In this document: piece after piece, positions 10,998-22,700 of the stretch
How positions within the stretch are numbered: the stretch's first letter is position 1
Layout: each line of letters starts with the position of its first letter
DNA from: Astropecten irregularis
Taxonomy: Eukaryota; Echinodermata; Asteroidea; Paxillosida; Astropectinidae
Direction of reading: 5' to 3'
NCBI GenBank assembly: GCA_963971285.1
Contig: OZ020244.1
Coordinates: forward strand, 23,746,001-23,810,000
Length of the DNA stretch: 64,000 bases
Translations under genes and position numbers: made by a program
The notes under the pieces: model-generated
What the model was told of the DNA's origin: nothing
Databases searched by the model: none
The model's input: only the letters and a program-made list of their open reading frames with translations

Positions 10998-11350
10998 TTA
11001 AAGGTAACACCATACTTTGAGTTTTGTCAAATAAATGCAGATTCAGGGGCAAAAATATCAAGGAAGATACAGTCAAAGTCATGTGTGAAAATTTCAGTAC
11101 CATGGAGCCTACTTTTTGAGAAAACAGTGAAAAACGCCATATTATCTTATACATTTTTTCAACGTTATTTTTGATCTTTAAAAGATCAAATTTGGTTTTG
11201 GTCATTGGTTTTACTCTTTTCTGGATAAATACAGCATTTCAGGCTTAATGATTTTAACAGTATACTTTCTTTAAACATGTATACGCTGTAAGTTAAGGTA
11301 AATCTGTGAAGATTTCTGTTTCGGTTTGCTACAAAAGTATGATACTACAG
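10998..11350 (-). mobile_element. TTAA-flanked MITE (family M1), reverse orientation
   Basis: It starts with GTTAAAGGTAACACCATACTTTG and ends near GTATGATACTACAGTAC. It also contains the family landmarks: AAATGCAGATTCAGGGGC, the TTTTGATCTTTAAAAGATCAAA hairpin and CTGTGAAGATTTCTG. It is a relative of the complete copy at 39828-40187. Confidence 0.65.
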
Positions 11351-11711
11351 TACGTGTAAGATGGCTCATCGTCTTACTGAATATCAGTAGGCCTACGGAG
11401 CTCAAGAGGTGCCAGCGACTTGATGAGATTCTAAGATAAATTACCTCGGGATGAAGACATGTCACGGGCAAGGTGTCGACATATTGATTTTAGGATGTCG
11501 TCAATCTCGTCATCCCGTGATAAAATATCTTAAATTCTCACCAAGTCTGATGGCACTTCTAGAGCTCCGTATAGCCGTATACTGCAAAAACAGCGAAAAC
11601 GATTTTGACGAAATCACTTGGAGGCCCGCATCATGTCACCGGCTCCTTGCACAGATTGGGAAACAACCAGCCAACCAATTAGGAATGCAGTGTGTACCAC
11701 GTATCGTTCTA

Positions 11712-12436
11712 CGGGAACGGCCTCAAATTGCTCTCTCTGTGGCAGACAGTTTTGTTGATCTTCGTCTGAATCAATCGGAATGAACAAAGTAAGACATCTA
11801 TTAAACCGACTCCATTCATTGCCATTTCACGAGAAAAGCCTTAAAGACAAAAGGTTTATGATGAAAACAATCTTGCACGTTATCGCGGGTGGATGAGCGC
11901 AGATGATGAAATAAGACGGCCATGATTATTTGAATGATTGTTTTTGAAACGGCCGCGTTCTGGCAGTTGAAGCTAAAATGATTAAATTGAAACGGATGCA
12001 ACCTGACTAGCAATCAGTGGTGCTGGAATGAAATAACAACCGTGTTATTGATCTTAGGAGCAGTTTCATTCAGTTTAATTGTAGGCATTATAAAAAATAA
12101 TGCTCCCCAGTTTCCATTTAAATGGGGTCGAGCTTGATGCAGTTGTTTCGTCTCAAGTATCCTCTCAGGTTAAGTAAAAATGACATTGCTTGATCTGTTC
12201 ATATTCTTTCAGACCTGCAAAAGCAGCGTTTCAAGTTTCTTCTGCTTTCCAAGTTAAGGTGAAACATATTGAGATTTCATATTCTGTTATCTTTCTTTCA
12301 TAAGAGAAACAGCTGACAATCAATTATTGAAGACTATTTGAAAGATAATTCCTTGTGATATTTGAACTGTGCATAGTACCGCTAAAGAAGAACTTGCGTG
12401 CATGTTGCTAACCGAACGCTGATTACTATAGTCGCC
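11712..12436 (+). promoter_or_regulatory. Conserved 5' region of receptor copy 3
   Basis: Module sequence is shared with the other copies (GTGGCAGACAGTTTTGTTGA at about 11740, CTTGCACGTTATCGCGGG at about 11872). It has small private deletions, for example loss of the CACGTGCCTATACCG segment after 11897. It is a candidate promoter and leader. Confidence 0.35.
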
Positions 12437-13570
12437 ATGGGAGCAAGCCTAACACCAGGTGAGTGCAGTGAAGAGAACACTATTAACATCACCGAGGAGA
12501 CAGTTTCTGAGTGGCTGTATACTTCAACTGATGTCAAGATCATAACCATCGTCATGCCGATTATTTGGTGTCTTGGTATCCTCACAAACTCGAGTTTTCT
12601 CTTTGTCGTGTTCCGTGTAGCTACAATGAGATCAGAGACTAACATATACTTGGCAAATTTGGCACTTTCGGATATACTTTATCTAAGTCTATCGGTCATG
12701 TTTCATATTTGGAGATACACTTCATCGCCAGTAGTGTTTGCCTATCCATTTAGAGGCTCGGCTGGATGTATAAGTAATGCATCCGCTCAATACACTCTGT
12801 ATTCTGTCGGTGTTGCATTGGTAACCACGGTCTCATACGAGAGACATCTAGCACTGTGTCATCCCATTTACCACCTCAAAATACGTGGACGGCAACGAAC
12901 TGGTCGTATGGTCGCCATCTGCTGGCTTTTGGGGCTGATTTTTGGCGGAGCAGTGGCTCCTTCTTCCTCTAAGCTCAAATTCTCTTGTCTGCGATGGCCT
13001 GCAAACTTCAACTACCCAAGATTGCCGTCATCTTATGGATACTGTGGTGTGGAACAGGAGTGGGCTATGCATTATATTGCACCTCTTTTCACCTCTCAGT
13101 GGCTCATAGCATGTGGTTACAACACTTACATGTACATCCAAATAATACGCGCATTGAACAAACGCGTGGATCGTAAGAGCAGGAAAGAAAACAGAAGGAA
13201 TGAGCAACAATCAAACCAAGTTGCCAAAATGCTGGTAGTGAATGGCGTTATTTTCTTCCTATGCCAGACTCCTTCTCGTGTCGTACTTCTCTCTAACTGG
13301 ATCTGTGAAATTGCCCAAATTACTAGTCCCGTGTCAAATACTGAGTATATTTTCCTCGTTTACATTCCATTGTATGTGAATTCAGTGGTGAACCCGTTGA
13401 TTTACAGCGCAGTGAGTTCACAGTACCGAGCCGCGTTCCGTCAAGCATTCCATCTGCGAAGAGGGCGCCAGACACGGTATCCTCCTTCATCAATCAGTCA
13501 AGCTAGGAACTACAATGTCACCATGGAAACCACACAAAACAGAAACGAGACAGATGATACCCGGCTGTGA
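12437..13570 (+). CDS. Rhodopsin-class GPCR, tandem copy 3
   Basis: This is an intact 377-codon single-exon receptor. The start is the ATG in GTCGCCATGGGAGC, homologous to the other copies. It keeps the NIT glycosylation site, GILTNSS, NLALSD, SYERHLALCHPIYH, the basic third loop and NPLIY, and it ends DDTRL. TM6 reads FFLCQTPSRV (Q where the others have H). The TM6-ECL3-TM7 stretch differs most from its sisters (ICEIAQITSPVSNTEYIFLV). The second extracellular loop has KLKFSCLRWPANF. Downstream sequence differs from copies 2 and 4, pointing to a recombination breakpoint just after the stop. Ligand unknown. Confidence 0.88.
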   Translation: MGASLTPGECSEENTINITEETVSEWLYTSTDVKIITIVMPIIWCLGILTNSSFLFVVFRVATMRSETNIYLANLALSDILYLSLSVMFHIWRYTSSPVVFAYPFRGSAGCISNASAQYTLYSVGVALVTTVSYERHLALCHPIYHLKIRGRQRTGRMVAICWLLGLIFGGAVAPSSSKLKFSCLRWPANFNYPRLPSSYGYCGVEQEWAMHYIAPLFTSQWLIACGYNTYMYIQIIRALNKRVDRKSRKENRRNEQQSNQVAKMLVVNGVIFFLCQTPSRVVLLSNWICEIAQITSPVSNTEYIFLVYIPLYVNSVVNPLIYSAVSSQYRAAFRQAFHLRRGRQTRYPPSSISQARNYNVTMETTQNRNETDDTRL

Positions 13571-13789
13571 GGAGCTGATTCGTTTCACATTATTCGATGA
13601 TTTCAGTTTGATTTTAGTCACTGACCGTGAGTCTATTAGATGATTCATCATTACGTATTCAGCACTGTTTCACTGATGGATTGATTGATATTGTGTTTAA
13701 ACGTTTTTATTTTTTATTTTTAATATCTCACAAATCAATCAATTATAGCCGATTTCACTTAAAGGTGACTTCATACTGAGTTTAAACCA

Positions 13790-13955
13790 GTTTCGGTCTT
13801 TGGTTTTACTCGTTTCTGCATATTTAGTACAGCATATCTGGCAGAAAAAGCTTTAAGATATGCTGGTGCAGTTCAGCTTTCTCAATTTTCATATGCCTTT
13901 ATAGTTATACGTGAATCTATGAAGATTTCTGCTTTAGTACGTTCCCAAAATATGA
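13790..13955. mobile_element. M1 MITE remnant
   Basis: Degenerate fragments match the TTAA-flanked MITE family: a TTTCGGTCTTTGGTTTTACTC block, CGTGAATCTATGAAGATTTCTG and ATATGATACGACC near the right edge. The element is incomplete. Confidence 0.4.
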
Positions 13956-14102
13956 TACGACCTTTTGCACGTTTAAGCATGTGACTTTGGATACATTTTG
14001 CAAAAATTGGAATCTGTAAAAATAGCCCAAAGATTGTGAAAAACCAACCAACCAATTAGGAATGCAATTGAAATGTGTACCACGTATCGTTCTACGGGAA
14101 CG

Positions 14103-14811
14103 GCCTAAAATGGCTCTTCCTGTGGCAGACAGTTTTGTTGATCTTCTCGTGAATTAATCGGAATGAATGAAGCAAGAAATCTATTAAAGAGACTCAATTC
14201 ATTGCAATTTAAAGAGAAAAAAACTTAAAATGCAAATGGTTTACGATGAAAACAATCTTCCCCGTTATCGCGGGTGAATGAGCACGCGTCTATAAAAACA
14301 CATTAAAGACGGTCATGACTATTTGAATTAGTGGTTTTGAAACGGCCGCGTTCTGGCAGTTGAAGCTAAAATGATTAAATTGAAACGGATGCAACCTGAC
14401 TAGCAATCAGTGGCGCTGGAATGAAATAACAACCGTGTTATTGAGATTCGATGCGGCTTCTTGAAGTCTAATTGCAGGCGCATGAATAAAAATGCTCCGA
14501 TGAGAATTGCTAGTCATAATACGTGAAATATGCAGACTGATGCAGTTGCTTCGTCACGAGTATCCGTTCAGCTTCTGCAATCTAATACTGAATAAATTTC
14601 ATATTCTTTCGCACGTCGTTTCACATTTCGTGGGCTTCTCATGTTAAGGTGAAACAGATTGAGATTTCATATTCTGTTATCTTTCTTTCATAAGAGAAAC
14701 AGCTGATTAAAGACTATTTGAAGGATAATTCCTTGTGATATTTGAACTGTGCATAGTCCGCTGAAGGAGATCTTGCGTGTTGCTTACAGAACGCTGTATA
14801 TTATAGTCACC
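14103..14811 (+). promoter_or_regulatory. Conserved 5' region of receptor copy 4
   Basis: The module is again recognisable from GGCTCTTCCTGTGGCAGACAG to TTATAGTCACCATGGGAGC. Over 14440-14620 it resembles the copy 1 upstream more than that of copies 2 and 3 (GAGATTCGATGCGGCTT). This suggests that copies 1 and 4 share a more recent ancestor or have exchanged sequence. Confidence 0.35.
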
Positions 14812-15945
14812 ATGGGAGCAAGCCTAACACCAGGTGAGTGCAGTGAAGAGAACACTATTAACATCACCGAGGAGACAGTTTCTGAGTGGCTGTATACTTC
14901 AACTGATGTCAAGATCATAACCATCGTCATGCCGATTATTTGGTGTCTTGGTATCCTTACAAACTCCAGTTTTCTCTTTGTCGTGTTCCGTGTAGCTACA
15001 ATGAGATCAGAGACTAACATATACTTGGCAAATTTGGCACTTTCTGATATACTCTATCTAAGTCTAACTGTCATGTTGCATATTTGGAGATACACTTCAT
15101 CGCCAGTAGTGTTTGCCTATCCATTTAGAGGCTCGGCTGGATGTATAAGTAATGCATCTGCTCAATACACTCTGTATTCTGTCGGTGTTGCATTGGTAAC
15201 CATGGTTTCATACGAGAGACATCTAGCACTGTGTCATCCCATTTACCACCTCAAAATACGTGGACGGCAACGAACTGGCCGTATGGTCGTCATCTGCTGG
15301 CTTTTGGGACTGATTTTTGGCTTAGCATTCTCTCCTTATTCCTCTAAGCTCAAATGGTCTTGTTTGCGATGGCCTATAAACTTCAACTACCCAAGATTAC
15401 CATCATCTTATGGATTCTGTGGCGTGGAACAGGAGTGGGTGGTGCATTATATTGTACCACTTTACACCATTCAGTGGCTGATAGCATGTGGTAACAACAT
15501 TTACATGTACATCCAAATAATACGCGCATTAAATAAACGCGTGAATCGTAAGAGCAGAAAAGAAAACAGAAGGAATGAGCAACAATCAAACCAAGTTGCC
15601 AAAATGCTGGTAGTGAATGGTGTTTTTTTCTTCTTATGCCACACCCCATCCCGTGTCGTATTTTTCTTAAACTGGATCTGTGACATTGCCCAAATCAATA
15701 GGTCATTTTCATCTACTGCGCTTTGGTGGTTTGTTTACATCCCATTCTACGTGAATTCAGTGGTTAATCCATTGATTTACAGCGCAATGAGTTCACAGTA
15801 CCGAGCCGCGTTCCGTCAAGCATTCCATCTGAGAAGAGGGCGCCAGACACGGCATCCTCCTTCATCAATCAGTCAAGCCAGGAACCACAATGTCACCATG
15901 GAAACCACACCAAATAGACACAAAACGGACGATACCCGGCTGTGA
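14812..15945 (+). CDS. Rhodopsin-class GPCR, tandem copy 4
   Basis: This is an intact 377-codon single-exon receptor, with the same start context and N-terminus as copies 2 and 3. It keeps GILTNSS, NLALSD, SYERHLALCHPIYH, the ECL2 cysteine (KWSCLRWPINF), FFLCHTPSRV and NPLIY, and it ends DDTRL. Private changes cluster around TM4 (FGLAFSPYSSKLKW), the TM5 top and ECL3 (NRSFSSTALWWFVYIPFYV). The third loop reads KRVNRKSRK instead of KRVDRKSRK. Like its sisters it carries a strong splice-donor-like CAGGTGAGT inside codons 7-10. The role is inferred to be sensory or peptide reception at the plasma membrane; the ligand is unknown. Confidence 0.88.
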   Translation: MGASLTPGECSEENTINITEETVSEWLYTSTDVKIITIVMPIIWCLGILTNSSFLFVVFRVATMRSETNIYLANLALSDILYLSLTVMLHIWRYTSSPVVFAYPFRGSAGCISNASAQYTLYSVGVALVTMVSYERHLALCHPIYHLKIRGRQRTGRMVVICWLLGLIFGLAFSPYSSKLKWSCLRWPINFNYPRLPSSYGFCGVEQEWVVHYIVPLYTIQWLIACGNNIYMYIQIIRALNKRVNRKSRKENRRNEQQSNQVAKMLVVNGVFFFLCHTPSRVVFFLNWICDIAQINRSFSSTALWWFVYIPFYVNSVVNPLIYSAMSSQYRAAFRQAFHLRRGRQTRHPPSSISQARNHNVTMETTPNRHKTDDTRL

Positions 15946-18615
15946 TTAGCTGAACCGTTTCACGGATTTAGAGCGAAACGGTTTGTTTGATTGTAATCAA
16001 ATATGTCCACACGGATCTTGACAGAGCTGTTTGTGTGTGTGCTCATGTTTCGTCTTGTAAGTGATGGATGTATTTATCATTCGTGTATTTTGTATAGGCC
16101 TGATGTTGGCCTGCCTTTTGTTTGATTTCGATTCTGACTTTACAATCTTGCCCTTTTGCTTATTATCACATGACGCATAACGATTTAGCACTATCCGTTA
16201 ATTCTCTGTTAGTCTGTAAACATTCGTTAAATAGGTAGACCTATACTATGTAGAAGATGTACAGAAACATAATTATATTAATCTATATTATAAATTATGT
16301 TTATTGATTATATGTAGCTCAACATAAAGATGCACGGATCATGGATTTTACCCATACTAATCGCCATCGCAAAGAATTTCTGCACTTGCTTTATAATTAT
16401 ACATGTTGATTTATATATCGATCGATTGACCAAGGATCAGTTGAAATAACAGTTCAGTGTATTGATCTATTGATTCATAATTGATCATTATATCGATTAG
16501 TATTGATCTGGATTACAGAAAAGCAGTACGAAAGGTTCTGAGGATCATTAAGAGATGCCTTGTTCCAATTAATAAGGTTGGGCCTTAGATTTTAAACAGC
16601 TCATTTTATTTTGTTTAATATTATGAGTATAAGCTTTGATTTCGATACCTTGGCCGAAAGAATTCGATTGATTATGCAACAAAAACCAGCAAAAGGCTGA
16701 CCGTTGTTTCAAAATGAAGACGGTTTATACAAAAATGCTTATAATTGACATCAGAAATCTTTGTGTCATACTAATCATTCACTAACATAATGACCGTTTT
16801 TAATTCTTTCTTCAAGTCAATTATCTTCAAGTCAGTATAGTCATCAATCGAATATTTGTTATCAAGGAACTTATATAAAACTTATTTTAAAATATTTAAG
16901 TCTAATCGTCATTGTAACGTTTCTGATTGTGTCCAAATAAGAACTCAAAAAACGATGAGTATGTAGTTATAAATTACCTTTATTTGTTATTAAATGAATA
17001 ATCAATTTGTGTATATCATGACTAGGAATTGACTGGAACGTACTCTTCCTGCAGAGATAGTTTTCGTTGTCAGAGTGGGTGTCATGTGTATTATCCAAAA
17101 TAAAAACCAATAAACAATCACAGAAAATTACCACACAGCAATGACATTATGTTTGCAAAAATTGACTGTTCTGAAAGAAGCATACTTTAGATTTGCAACA
17201 CTAAACGCCTAGTTACACACGGGTTAGTCGCGTGACATGGCCCGTATATTCACATACGTAAAGCTGTCCAAAAGTACGCAATCTGTCGCGTATTCGAAAA
17301 CCTAGAATACATGCAACCAAAATGAGCTCTCAAAAATGCTTAAGGTTTAAATAAACAAAAACATTCTATGGAATATTCTTAAGTCAACTCAAAATAAAAA
17401 AAATATCAGTTACATTTTCCTTACATTAGAACACAACATGGCGGCAGCAAAATTAATCCCAAGCCTGTAGCCTCAACCCTCACTCTGTAAAGGTTCTTTG
17501 TCTCAAATACGGCGTTATGGTCCGATTCTAGTTTAATGTCCGTATCCAGCAATACAGCCTACCTCGTTCGAAATGCCGATAATAGTTCAACCCTTTGATT
17601 GTGTGGGGAATCAACGATAAAATTGATAAACCGATTATGTGACTAGTGTTTACATCACGTGACGTATAGTGAGTATTTTTCATCTCATTTGGCACATTTT
17701 GTTGTCATAAATTGTAATTTTGTTTTTAATTCTAACCTTCATCCAATTCTTCGATTTGGAAAAAGTCAACATTTGATTACAACACAAAAGATTAATTGGT
17801 CTGTTACTGAGTATTTTACAACATTAATCTCTAACCCCTTATTTACATTTAGCTCAGAAAAAAAGTTATTAAATTAAGTGTGGCTGATAGAGATAGCAAG
17901 GCTAGTTGATGGGATATTGGTTTTATTTTTGTTACAGTAAATGAACATATGGCTATACATGAATGAATCTCCGTATAAATGACACGATGCAACAAGTTGA
18001 GAATCATGCGATTGCAATACATTACATAACGTATTTTGAAGTGATTTGTCCTATATTATCCTCATTATAGGAAAGACAAGAGAAGACAATCATCAAGATG
18101 TTGGCCGACCCCCCCCCCCCCCCCCCCAAAAAAAAAAAAAAATCCTCCCTGGGGTTGTTCGGTCCCAACTTCACCCATTGCAATCATGCACCGCTGAACG
18201 CTCAATTACTGATTGTCTGGTATAAGTTCATTTTGCTGCAAATACAATATGAGTGACAATGGTGCTTATCTTATACCTTTTCACGCTAGCGAAAATTTCA
18301 ACGGGTGCACTTGGTGAATCCCTCAGTATGGAAGGGAATTAGCCCTTTTTGTGAACTTTTCACCCACAAGCCATTTGTTTAACTCAAAACAAGTTTGAAA
18401 TGCGAAATCTTGATAACCTCACTAATTTGGAGAGCAAAACATAATTTCAAACCAAACAAAAAGAAAACGGGGTCTTGACGGGCTGATACGCAGTCCACAC
18501 CGGACCAAGAGATACCGGTACATTGATCTGCCCGTTTATGGGTTTTCTACACGCTCTCTTACAGAACACTATATCCATGCCATTAACATTATTTCACTGT
18601 GATTTATATTTCCAG
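15946..18615. other. Intergenic, no gene recognised
   Basis: The first 800 bp is the shared downstream sequence of the receptor module (compare 3940-4330 and 7140-7560). The part around 16740-16870 matches the region into which the LINE at 8074 inserted. From about 17000 to 18600 I see nothing that looks coding. A C-then-A homopolymer tract lies at 18109-18142. Confidence 0.5.
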
Positions 18616-18815
18616 CTAATGTGGGCGTTGTTGAGAGCCATCAGTTGACGCGTCATCTCGGCCCTCCTCTAGAGCCGATTCCTGGGGAACACTGGACGCT
18701 AACCGCCGCCGGTTACATAACATCTATACGTTCAATAGTTCAGAACGATAACAAAGGCTCTGATGTAACATTGAAATGCTATGGTGTAGCCTACAGACCA
18801 AATGAACCTAAGTAG
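18616..18815 (+). CDS. Orphan terminal exon candidate
   Basis: A good acceptor (TTTATATTTCCAG) precedes an open frame in phase 1 that runs for about 66 residues to a TAG at 18813. It reads VGVVESHQLTRHLG, then GEHWTLTAAGYITSIRS, and ends with CYGVAYRPNEPK. The composition is protein-like but I do not recognise the family. No partner exon was found between the GPCR cluster and this point, so it could be the last exon of a gene with a long intron, a pseudogene remnant, or chance. Confidence 0.3.
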
Positions 18816-19498
18816 AAGTTGCCCAAAAGAGGACACATCTAAAGAGCTTAAAGACCTATGGAGAAACCACTTTTCAAAAGAATCAAATCAGTTTGTTACA
18901 GTACCATAGGTCCTTCTCAGTGTTCATTTACAATCATTATTCTTACTATACTACAAAGAGGAATCTCGTGTTATTTCATAAGTTGAGTATATCTTGATAA
19001 ATATATAATCGGAAATCATGGATATCAATAAGGATACAATGATGTAATACCGAAGCAATTTACACAACGCAACTATTTTTTTACAAAACCATTAATCAAA
19101 AAGTATTTGATACGTAGGCCCATTGATATTGCTAAATATTACAAAAGTGTGCCTGCTGTTGCCGAGCATTTAAAATATTCAAAATTGTCGCGGTGGCGTT
19201 CTGACTACTAAAAGAATCCAATCGCATAGACTCAGGAAAAAAAATATGTATAGTAAATGCCTGAAACAATATAAACTAATAATCTACAGAGTTTCTGTAT
19301 ATACAGATTTCTTCTCGATCGCTACTTTGCGTAGCAAATTTCCGTTTAGCAATGGATTTTTCACATAAGTGGAATCGGCCCCTGAATTAATCGGGTCATT
19401 TTCGGCGTTTGACTCATTAAAATTGTGTGTTAAAAGATATACTTTTTATTAAGTAGGTTGCTTCTTATTATGGAAAAAACATCTGCAGAGTTTCTTCT

Positions 19499-19504
19499 TT
19501 TATT
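19499..19504 (-). terminator. Candidate polyadenylation signal of RTK copy A
   Basis: The minus strand reads AATAAA about 260 bp after the stop codon at 19763. A second AATAAA lies at 19445-19450. Either could serve; the choice is inference. Confidence 0.3.
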
Positions 19505-19762
19505 TGTAAACGTTCACAGGATCTTTCTCCTTTAAATGACCTGAGTTAATCAAGTCATTTTCATTTCTGATATACACAATTGTGCTGAAAAAAGATTATT
19601 GATGTTTTCGCTGTTTCTCTTTTTCTTCAGCAAAAATTTAAGTTTTGTGAGAAGCTTACAGCATCTCTACCTCTGCATCATTACTCACTTAGGAATGAAC
19701 AATATCCAGCAATGTACGTGAATGATAATGATAAATCAGTTTTCATAGTGAATGAAGATGAT

Positions 19763-22700
19763 TTATCTAATAACACTTTGATTGACATACTCATCACGAT
19801 CCCAATCAGCAGCCACATATGAATCAGGATCTGCATTGGTTTCTACGTCAGATGTATTATCGAAAGGGCCATCCAAACCAGACTCTGTCATAGTCACCAT
19901 TGGGATCAGGTAACCCTCATCAGTAGCCTCTGGCGTCTCTTCCTGAGGTCCGGCTGATGCTGCTGGCTCGTCCTCAGCAACAGCTCCCTTTACGTCCAGA
20001 TAATCATGCTCTCCGGCCATTAGGTCTTGCAGCTCGTTCACCACCTGACTGAAGGTACATCTTGCCTTGGGGTTGATCTGCCAGCAGCGCTGCATGACCC
20101 AGAAGCTATTTCAATGTGAAAAGGTGTACAAGCACGGAAATTATTCAAAGATTTATAACGGTTGCCTCATCATGTGGTCACATTCAATCACTACTAAGTT
20201 GCAATTAGCCATACACTTGTGCGTTAGAAACAATAATAATTATAGTAAGGTGTTACTTCATAATCGCTTTTTAAAATGTGTAGCTTCCTTTGAACGCGTT
20301 GGAAATAAACACATGTGAATTCAGAACTCACTATAGATGCATGGCAATTAGAGTTTCTGTAATACGCCAACGACGCCAATAGGCCTAGCTAGATACTTAC
20401 ATCTCATGTGGACACTGGTTGGGTGACTTCAATCTCTGACCTCTATGTATGTAGTCATACACGTCTCGATTAGCTATTCCAGGATAGGGCCTCTTTCCTT
20501 GGGTGAATATCTCCCACAGGAGCACACCGTAAGACCACTGAGGAAAAACATTTCAACAAAAAACTTGACCTCATTATCTCAGGTAATTATGCTCTCACGG
20601 AAGCTGAAGTGGTCCTCCCACCAACATCACTCACAACATCATCACCATAGTCCCCATCACTTTGAAGTGAACCAAATGTGATATGGCATGAACCACCGTA
20701 GGCAAGCAATAATATCCCTTCTGTTAGCACCAAAAAATCAAACCCCTAGTGAGAGAAAATGGCAATGAACCAGACCAGCTGTCAAAAAGCCCGATGGGAA
20801 GAAAACCAGTTTGATTTCAATTGCTATTCAAATATTACAAACCTACAATTATACTTATAAGAGTTTGTAACTATAGTGATGAAAGACATTAAAACAATCA
20901 AATCAGATATTGCCATGCTTACCACATCGGTCCTGGAATTATACACGCGACGTTCCATGGACTCAGGAGCCATCCATTTGATGGGAAGCTTAGCCTGGGC
21001 ATCTCCGCTGGTGTAGTAGTCCGACTCTTGCATGTCGCGGGACAGTCCGAAATCTGCTATCTTCACGAGCAGGTCTTCATCAACCCTTCAAAACCAGACA
21101 ATTTACTCCTTGATCAATTTCTGTTCCATAATGTATATGATAATAAATTAGCTATATTTAATACCTATAAGCCCACAGCCAATATTCATTTGACCCAGGT
21201 TCACTGTTGGCAATTCGGATCGGAGACCGCATGGGTATTTTTGTCGCCACTAATTCTCCCATGATTATATCTGAAACATATTTTCAAGTTTGAAAAAGAA
21301 ACTCCACAGTAACTCCTTTTCAGTACAGCTTCAATTTTTATGCACACTTGTACATTTCTTATGCAGTTCCTGCGTACATAATTATACAGGACACGTGGGG
21401 TCGATTTCACCAAACTCGTCGTAACTTTTGATGCATTGAAGTCCTACATGGGATTGGGCCCCCTACGATGCATGGGTATCCCTCGTAACTCGAATTCGAT
21501 CGATCGCAGGGCTTCAGGAAATCGACCCCAGGACTGAGGAAGGACTATAAGTATAGCCTATATGTTTCACTTACATGCAGTTTCTGGCTGCCAGATCTCT
21601 GTGGAAAAACTTGTGCTGAGCGAGGTATGCCATGCCAGAAGCCACGTGATAAGCGAATTTCATCAGAACAGGGACAGGCGTGCCCTTCGTATTAATTGTA
21701 AAGAAATGTCAGCGAAAAGACAATGAAACAAAATGGGTGAAAATCATTTCAAATGATCAATTGGATCCAACAAAACAAGCATACAACACATTATGCATCA
21801 CAAGACGAAATACATATCAACATTCGTTTGAGCTTTTGGCGACGTGTCTTTCACTTTTTTACCTATCGCCGGACGATATAAATTACTCTTCGAATGAACA
21901 AGATATAGCATTACAAGTAATTTACTGCAGAAAACTGCTCTTCGACCAAACCAAATGACCCGAAATAATCACATCAAATTCTCAGAGTTAGGAGGGTCCG
22001 ACGCTTTGATCCTGCAAGGATTCAAACCTCATGACCTTTTAAGCATTAAATAAAACAGTCTGAACATGGCAGGTATGGGAATTTTAAACATTTAAATGAA
22101 CACACATCAGAAAGCCCAACATTCCAACAGTCAACTGATGTCCATCGTGAAAATGGGAAAATATATAAAGATTAAAACATTTAATCTGATTTATGGAAAG
22201 CGTGTCTCTCTCGCTTGCATGGAGAAGCCTTACGTAAGCGTAGAGTTCTATCCAGGTTTGAATTTCATTAAACCTGGGTATGTGAATAAATTATATGGTG
22301 TCCTGAAGAAAGCTTACGTAATCGCATATTCGAAAGCACTCTCTCGTTGTGTTGGGTCTTCAGTCCTTTTACCATAACAAAGAACAGTCAAAGCACTAGA
22401 GATAGGTGGTGAAGAAATACACGGTACTCAACCACATTTCATTCTTGGCTGCCGTCGGCGATACAACGATTTAACGTGCCTATATTTTCTCACCACCTGC
22501 CTCCCCACCACCTTAACCGTGTACCTATCCGCACCTGTCAAGATTATGCCATGACGTTTTATCAAACTTATAAACATACCAAGCCTTGTACGGAGTTATA
22601 AACTTGGTTGCCACTAATAGTGGAGCCGGATGGGAGTTTTTCCTTGTGTTTTTCCCGCGAAGGTTTTCACGAGGTTTTCGCCCATCCCGTACTTGGCAAA

